Assembly: GCF_002915175.1 (NCBI RefSeq)
Contig: NZ_NXEJ01000014.1
Coordinates: forward strand, 1 to 50,598
Direction: 5' to 3'
Length of the DNA stretch: 50,598 nt
Origin: Agrobacterium rosae
Lineage (GTDB): Bacteria > Pseudomonadota > Alphaproteobacteria > Rhizobiales > Rhizobiaceae
Below the pieces are notes generated by a model. That model had not been told where the DNA came from. It worked only from the letters and a program-made list of their open reading frames with translations, and searched no databases. Shown here in pieces: positions 45,968 through 50,598 of the stretch. Position 1 is the stretch's first letter, and each line of letters begins with the position of its first letter. A program made the translations under genes and the position numbers.

Positions 45968-47644
45968 ATGTCGAAGCCCGCAACCGATTTTAATGATCCG
46001 ATCAATCTACAGGTCATGTGGAACCGTCTGATCTTCATCGCTGACCAAGCCGACAACGTTCTTGGCAAGACGGCGTTCTCGCCCATCGTCCGCGAGAACC
46101 ACGATTACGTGACCGTGCTGCTCGACAGCAAGGGTCAGGCGCTTGCCCAGTGCACATGGTCGATCCCAGTTTTCATCACATCGCTTCCAGCGGCAGCCCA
46201 GAAATACTTCCTGCCGAAATTTCCGGCTGAATCCCTGAACGAAGGTGATGTGCTGGCGACAAACGATCCTGAAATCGGCACCGGCCACCTGCCGGACGTA
46301 ACTATGATCACGCCGATCTTCAAGAACGGCAAGGTCGTTGCGTATGCCGGCTCCATCGCTCACTTGCCGGATATTGGCGGTGCGCCGCTGCACTCTGAGG
46401 CAAGCGATATCTTCGAGGAAGGCATCCGCTTTCCAATCGTCAAGCTACTAAAAGCGGGCGTGCCGAACGAAGACGTGTTCGATATTATCGCGGCATCTGT
46501 CCGTCTCCCCACGGAAGTCCGCGGCGATCTGGAATCGATGATCGCGGCTAATAATGTGATGGGCCGAGAACTCGTTAAGTTTCTGGACGAATATGGTTTG
46601 GATGATGTTGATGGTCTAGCAGAAGCGATCCATGTTCGTTCCGAAGCGCAGACCCGCAAGGCAATTGGTGACTGGCCGAATGGGAGCTACTCAGCAGAGA
46701 TGCTGCTGGATGGTTATGAAGCCGACATCAAGTTGAAGGCTACCGTTATCGTCAAGGACGATTCCATTCATGTCGACTATGCCGGCACGTCGGATCAGGT
46801 TCTCCATTCAATCAACTGCCGCACGAATTATCGTTATGCCCACTCGGTTTATGCGCTGAAGTGCCTGCTGGACCCTGATACGCCCAACAATGAAGGCTGC
46901 ATCACGCCTATTACCGATGATGCTCCGCTCGGCTCCATCTTGAACCCTGAGCAATGGACGGCTGGCAACTCCCGAAATCTGATCGGCCACGCTATTCCAT
47001 CCCTGATTTTCAAAGCATTGGAAACCGTCGTGCCGAACAAGGTCATGGGCGATAGCGGTGGTGCCCCCATCTGGGCTGCCAACTGCGTGGGCCGCAGGGA
47101 TGACGGAACCCAATATGGTTCTGTTCAAAACTTCCATGGCGGCCAAGGTGCGCGTGCGCAATTCGATGGCCTCGACACTTTAAGCTTCCCATCCAACTGC
47201 AAAGTCACCGCCATTGAAATGTTCGAAATTGCAGTTCCGGTTCTCACCGAGCGGAAAGAACTGATTGCAGATTCCGGCGGACGCGGAAAATACCGCGGCG
47301 GATTGGGTCAGCGCGTTGTCCTTCGCAATATCGGAAACACGCCCATGAATATCTACCTCGCTTCCGAGCGCGTTCGTCATCCCTGCTTTGGCGTTGTCGA
47401 AGGCGAAAGCGGCACCCCCGGCAAGGTATCGAAAGATGGAAAGCCACAGTTTCCCAAGGGAAAAGTCGTTCTTAAAACGAATGAACGGCTTGAAGTGGAG
47501 ACACCAGGTGGCGGAGGATGGGGTCGTGCGAGCGAACGTGCGACACAGGACGTTGAACATGATCTTGCAGAAGGCTTGATTACGCTGAAGGCCGCGAAGG
47601 ATGCATATAGCTACAACGGTAAACTCGCTGTAGCCGCAGAATAG
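45968..47644 (+). CDS. hyuB: Hydantoinase/oxoprolinase subunit B
   Basis: A 558-residue HyuB-family protein: 'PIVRENHDYVTVLLDSKGQA' near residue 38, 'TNDPEIGTGHLPDVTMITPI' near 98, 'AHLPDIGGAPLHSEASDIFE' near 124, and the C-terminal 'ADSGGRGKYRGGLGQRVVL' and 'TPGGGGWG' are characteristic. The 'NDPEIGTGHLPDV' loop departs from the common 'NDP..GG.HLPD' form. It begins 11 bases after hyuA with AAGGGG ahead, so the pair is co-translated. Confidence 0.92.
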   Translation: MSKPATDFNDPINLQVMWNRLIFIADQADNVLGKTAFSPIVRENHDYVTVLLDSKGQALAQCTWSIPVFITSLPAAAQKYFLPKFPAESLNEGDVLATNDPEIGTGHLPDVTMITPIFKNGKVVAYAGSIAHLPDIGGAPLHSEASDIFEEGIRFPIVKLLKAGVPNEDVFDIIAASVRLPTEVRGDLESMIAANNVMGRELVKFLDEYGLDDVDGLAEAIHVRSEAQTRKAIGDWPNGSYSAEMLLDGYEADIKLKATVIVKDDSIHVDYAGTSDQVLHSINCRTNYRYAHSVYALKCLLDPDTPNNEGCITPITDDAPLGSILNPEQWTAGNSRNLIGHAIPSLIFKALETVVPNKVMGDSGGAPIWAANCVGRRDDGTQYGSVQNFHGGQGARAQFDGLDTLSFPSNCKVTAIEMFEIAVPVLTERKELIADSGGRGKYRGGLGQRVVLRNIGNTPMNIYLASERVRHPCFGVVEGESGTPGKVSKDGKPQFPKGKVVLKTNERLEVETPGGGGWGRASERATQDVEHDLAEGLITLKAAKDAYSYNGKLAVAAE

Positions 47645-47653
47645 GAGTTGGGA

Positions 47654-48463
47654 ATGGGCTTGCTTGATGGAAAAACCGCACTGGTCACGGGTGCCGGAAC
47701 GGGTATCGGCCGCGAGGCCGCCCTGCTGCTGGCGCAGGACGGTGCGACCGTTGTTCTCACCGGCAGGCGTCTTGCTCCGCTTCGGGAAGTCTCTGCGTTG
47801 ATTGAGAAAAAGGGAGGCAAGGCATTTACCTATGTTCTCGACATCGAATCCCGCGATGAGATTTTTGCCACTGTGGAATGGGTCAAAAACGGCATCGGTC
47901 CAGTCGATATTCTCGTCAACAATGCTGGCAGCGCAAGCAAGGTGCTGAATGCCCGCTTTTTGAGTGAAGAAGAGTGGAACTCGACGGTCAATGTCAACCT
48001 GACCGCCGTTTTCAATCTGACGCAGGCAGTCCTTCCGGACATGATCGCTCGGGGGCAGGGAACGGTCATCACCGTTTCCTCGCTTGCGGCTCTTAACCCC
48101 AATCTGCTAGGCGGCGCGGCTTATGGCGCGGCAAAGGCAGGCGTCAAAAATTTCATGACCTTCGTTCACAACACCTACCGCAATCAGGGTATTCGGGCGA
48201 CTACGATCCTTCCCGGCGAAACCAACACGCCGATCATGAACAATCGTGCCCGCCCGCCGCTGGAAACCGAGCGTGCGATCATGCTTGATCCGCATGATGT
48301 GGCCCGTGCTGTTCACCTCTGCGCCAGCCTTCAAAATGGCGCGGTGATCCCGGAGCTGCATATTTGCCCGACATTCATGCGCGACACATCTGCCGATATC
48401 GAGACAGCACGTTGGGTTGGCGCACCAGCCGACACGCCCGATTTGCCCAAGACAGTTAAGTAG
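47654..48463 (+). CDS. Short-chain dehydrogenase/reductase
   Basis: A 269-residue SDR: cofactor loop TGAGTGIG near residue 13, 'NNAGSASK' near 89, and the catalytic Ser followed by Tyr-x3-Lys in 'AAYGAAKAGVKNF'. The residue pattern after the second strand ('TGRRLAPLREV') suggests NADP(H) preference. The substrate is unknown; it would oxidise or reduce an alcohol or carbonyl intermediate in the Hyu pathway. TAGGAGTTGGGA places the start at ATG 47654, not at the TTG six bases earlier. Confidence 0.88.
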   Translation: MGLLDGKTALVTGAGTGIGREAALLLAQDGATVVLTGRRLAPLREVSALIEKKGGKAFTYVLDIESRDEIFATVEWVKNGIGPVDILVNNAGSASKVLNARFLSEEEWNSTVNVNLTAVFNLTQAVLPDMIARGQGTVITVSSLAALNPNLLGGAAYGAAKAGVKNFMTFVHNTYRNQGIRATTILPGETNTPIMNNRARPPLETERAIMLDPHDVARAVHLCASLQNGAVIPELHICPTFMRDTSADIETARWVGAPADTPDLPKTVK

Positions 48464-48477
48464 GAGGAGCATCCATT

Positions 48478-49179
48478 ATGAACGGTGCGAAATTACGTGC
48501 CCGCCTTCAGGCCGGCGAAGCGATCACCATGTTCACGCCGCACCATTCATCATCCGGCATGGCTGCGCGTCTGGTGGAACTGGGTGCGGACTCTGTTTTT
48601 CTCGATTGCGAACATGGAACATGGAGCTTCGAAGACGTTCGTGAAACAGCGCAGATCGTCCGCTCCGTTAATGGTGCCGCGATTGTTCGCCCGCATTCAC
48701 ACGAACGTCCGCTTATCATCCGGTATCTAAATGCTGGTGCAGACGGTATCATGGTGCCGATGGTCGACACGGCGCAACAGGCGCAGGCGATTGTCGATAC
48801 AGTGCGGTATGCTATTCCAGCCGACTACCAGAAGAGACTGGTGATCAGCATGGTCGAGACTGTCAAAGCCGTCGATAATCTTGAAGAGATGCTGGCCGTT
48901 GAAGGCATCGACGTGTTCTTCATCGGACCTGGTGATCTATCACAGGATATGGGCTTTCCACCTGCGCCGCCCTTCGGTGAACCGCGCCCAGCAGTGGTTA
49001 TGGACAAGGTTGCCGTTGCGGTCGAAAAAATCCGGGCTGCTGGAAAGATTGCCGGAACACTGGCAACCTCTGACGAGTTGCCGCACTGGCTCGAGAAGGG
49101 CGTCCAGTTCTTTTACATGCATTCCGATCCGTTCCTGCGCATTGGCATGAACGGCGTTAAAAAGACACTGTCCCGTTGA
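48478..49179 (+). CDS. HpcH/HpaI-family class II aldolase
   Basis: A 233-residue metal-dependent aldolase. Expected residues are in place: 'LDCEHGTWSF' (His), 'VRPHSHERPLIIRYLNAGAD' (Arg), 'GIMVPMVDTAQQA', 'ISMVETVKAVDN' (metal Glu) and 'FIGPGDLSQDMG' (metal Asp). Family members cleave 4-hydroxy-2-oxo acids or related compounds to pyruvate and an aldehyde. With an aminotransferase in the regulon, a 2-oxo acid substrate is plausible. TAGGAGGAGC precedes the ATG. It lies between two SDR genes. Confidence 0.9.
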   Translation: MNGAKLRARLQAGEAITMFTPHHSSSGMAARLVELGADSVFLDCEHGTWSFEDVRETAQIVRSVNGAAIVRPHSHERPLIIRYLNAGADGIMVPMVDTAQQAQAIVDTVRYAIPADYQKRLVISMVETVKAVDNLEEMLAVEGIDVFFIGPGDLSQDMGFPPAPPFGEPRPAVVMDKVAVAVEKIRAAGKIAGTLATSDELPHWLEKGVQFFYMHSDPFLRIGMNGVKKTLSR

Positions 49180-49191
49180 TCAGGGATTTGC

Positions 49192-49524
49192 ATGAGCGTT
49201 CTTCTCTTTGATCTATCCGGTTCGCGTGCGTTGGTTACGGGTTCGTCTCAAGGCATCGGTTTTGCGCTGGCGCAGGGGCTTGCGGGGCATGGCGCTGAAG
49301 TCGTTCTGAACGGCCGTGATCGCAGCAAGCTGGAGGAAGCCGCTGCGAGCTTGCGGCAGGCTGGTCACAGCTCGGTTTCGATTTCGGACTTTGACGTGAC
49401 AAATCCAGAAGCCGTGAAGCGCGGTGTTGACGCCATCGAGCTGGACATTGGCCAAATCGACATTTTGATCAACAATGCCTGCATGCAGTTTCGCACGCCG
49501 CTTGAAGATTTCCCTGTTGATCAG
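49192..49524 (+). pseudogene. Short-chain dehydrogenase (gluconate 5-dehydrogenase-like), truncated by IS relic
   Basis: The first 111 codons of an SDR: cofactor loop TGSSQGIG near residue 18, 'VVLNGRDRSKLEEAA' and 'LINNACMQFRTPLEDFPVDQ', the last very like rhizobial gluconate 5-dehydrogenase. At 'FPVDQ' the match ends and the minus-strand transposase relic begins, so the catalytic Tyr-x3-Lys is missing. The frame runs on to 49590 through IS sequence. No C-terminal SDR part was found on the far side. It was the last gene of the hyu operon. Confidence 0.85.
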
Positions 49525-49780
49525 TGCCTAATGGTTTCTCGTTTGATCCTTTCGCGTTCGATGAGGATGGTCTGGCTGCGTCCGAAGTAGACGTCGGCCG
49601 GGGGTGAGATTGTCGAGGCTTTCGTGGTATCGGCGATGATTGTAATGCTCGAAAAAGGCCGCGATCTGGGCCTCGAGGTCTTCCTTGAAGAAGTAGTTTC
49701 GAGCAGGATGCGGTTCTTGAGCGTCTGATGAAAGCGTTCGATCTCACCCTGCGTCTGGGATGAGGGCCATTCAGCGTTCT
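49521..49780 (-). mobile_element. IS3-family transposase (OrfB) C-terminal relic
   Basis: The minus strand encodes 'QTQGEIERFHQTLKNRILLE', then in a second frame 'YFFKEDLEAQIAAFFEHYNH' followed by 'RRYHESLDNLTP', and in the first frame again 'ADVYFGRSQTILIERERIKR' to a TGA. This is the end of the DDE integrase domain of an IS3-family OrfB. Three one-base indels disrupt it, near 49610, 49680 and 49755. The left edge coincides with the break in the SDR gene, so the element or its remnant inactivated that gene. No matching right end is visible. Confidence 0.78.
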
Positions 49781-49829
49781 CAATGAAATCCAGGAAGCGA
49801 ACCAACTCCTTGCCAGCATCTTGGAAAAA

Positions 49830-50073
49830 TTAGCCTGCAACCCACTGAATGTCGCGGTGTTCCTCAATTTGTCTATTCGGCTTGTCGTAGTCTCTCCCCC
49901 AATACCCGGCTTCTGGCCTAAAAACTTCCTGGATGTCCGCACGCAGTATTTCGGATGTGACCCCGATTGATTCGAGACTTTGATAGAGCGGAACCGAAGC
50001 TTGACGCGAACACCGACCAAGGATGGGATCGCGCGCCGTCCAGATATGTAAGCTTGATTTTGAAGAGCCTCAT
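49830..50073 (-). pseudogene. Frameshifted hypothetical protein
   Basis: The minus strand starts 'MRLFKIKLTYLDGARSHPWS' and, after a one-base shift near 50010, continues 'VPLYQSLESIGVTSEILRAD', 'IQEVFRPEAGYWGRDYDKPN' and 'RQIEEHRDIQWVAG' to a TAA. Both pieces have coding character and together would make about 80 residues. I do not recognise the family. It may be real cargo of the neighbouring insertion or an old resident gene. Confidence 0.35.
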
Positions 50074-50351
50074 TGTCCTGACCTCACAAGATTGCGCTAA
50101 TAATTACATCACAAATAGACGGTGGAGTCATTGTGTGGGGCTTACGTTTGATGGTGGCGGAATAGCGCGTTGGCGCGGCACCATGAATACCGTGCGGGAT
50201 CAGAATTCTGTTTGGCGGTATAAAAAGCCACGTCCGGTCCACACTCAAAAACTATTCCATTTCGGGGCGTGGGGCTGAAAACAGGGGGTGGAACGTTCCA
50301 TTCTGACGTCAGAAGAATCCGATAATATCAACCTATGGAGGCCGCCTTGCG

Positions 50352-50598
50352 ATGCAGGCCAGAGGTTCATCGGGCGAGGAAATTCGCAAGGCCCTAACAG
50401 ATGCTCAATCGCGTGCTCAGACAAAAGCGTCGGTCCACGACAGATTATGGCGCACAGATGAGGTGCACACCGTCAGCCTTGATGGGTTCATGATCGATCT
50501 TTGTCGTCAGCTTGAAACGATGGCGGACAACGTACGCTTCTGTGCGATGTGGAGCCGGTGACAATCCAGACGGATCAGGCGGTGACACTCGGTTTGCT
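50352..50598 (+). pseudogene. Sensor histidine kinase fragment (HisKA_2/HWE type), runs off the window
   Basis: 'IRKALTDAQSRAQTKASVHD' and 'RLWRTDEVHTVSLDGFMIDL' match the second helix of the HisKA_2/HWE dimerisation domain. After a one-base shift near 50530 the sequence continues 'LLCDVEPVTIQTDQAVTLGL', the beginning of the matching ATPase domain. The phospho-accepting His helix and all sensor domains upstream are missing. The frameshift makes it a pseudogene whatever lies past the window edge. Confidence 0.7.

Noticed and set aside
49967..50278. 103-codon plus-strand open frame
   Set aside because: It is antisense to the frameshifted orphan gene in its first third and shows no known motif.

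Overview
The window looks like an accessory replicon segment (plasmid, second chromosome or island) of a Rhizobiaceae-type alphaproteobacterium, most like Agrobacterium/Rhizobium. This is inferred from moderately high GC, the gene families present, RirA-type iron boxes and rhizobial-style gene sets; no marker gene is present to prove it. No rRNA, tRNA or CRISPR array was seen.

Layout. (1) Positions 1-1900 are a graveyard on the minus strand: a response-regulator receiver fragment, two unrelated EAL-domain C-termini and a frameshifted integrase-like N-terminal part. (2) An intact DUF4143-type ATPase follows (2076-3296). (3) Positions 3516-14594 form an amino-sugar catabolic locus. It holds nagA, an Eis-like two-domain acetyltransferase and an RpiR regulator, then from a second, nearly identical promoter a Gfo/Idh/MocA oxidoreductase, a complete carbohydrate ABC importer, nagB and a NanE-ROK kinase fusion. 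Together these would take ManNAc/GlcNAc-type sugars to fructose-6-phosphate. A short NanE relic sits in the operon leader. (4) Positions 14912-21902 hold ferric-siderophore system 1: TonB receptor, esterase, ATPase, Tat-type binding protein and fused FhuB-type permease, behind a good TGA-N9-TCA iron box. (5) Positions 21950-26112 (minus) hold a phosphoketolase / acetate kinase / flavin-binding protein trio. (6) Positions 26641-27150 (minus) hold an intact antitoxin with a decayed ParE-like toxin. (7) Positions 27402-36040 (minus) hold siderophore system 2 with FecI/FecR signalling, an STN-containing TonB receptor, binding protein, fused permease, FhuF reductase and an ATPase closely related to that of system 1.

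(8) Positions 36691-49524 hold a branched-chain-type (Liv) ABC importer, an aminotransferase and a LysR regulator, followed by hydantoinase/oxoprolinase HyuA and HyuB, an SDR, an HpcH/HpaI aldolase and a second SDR. Two near-identical LysR-type operator/promoter elements head the two halves, so they probably form one regulon for an unidentified cyclic or N-containing compound. The last SDR is cut by an IS3-family relic. (9) Positions 49524-50598 are again debris: the IS relic, a frameshifted orphan gene and a frameshifted sensor histidine kinase fragment that leaves the window.

The pattern is functional uptake-plus-catabolism cassettes packed between decayed mobile and signalling genes. The least characterised parts are the Liv-Hyu-aldolase regulon and the amino-sugar locus with its unexplained acetyltransferase and oxidoreductase.
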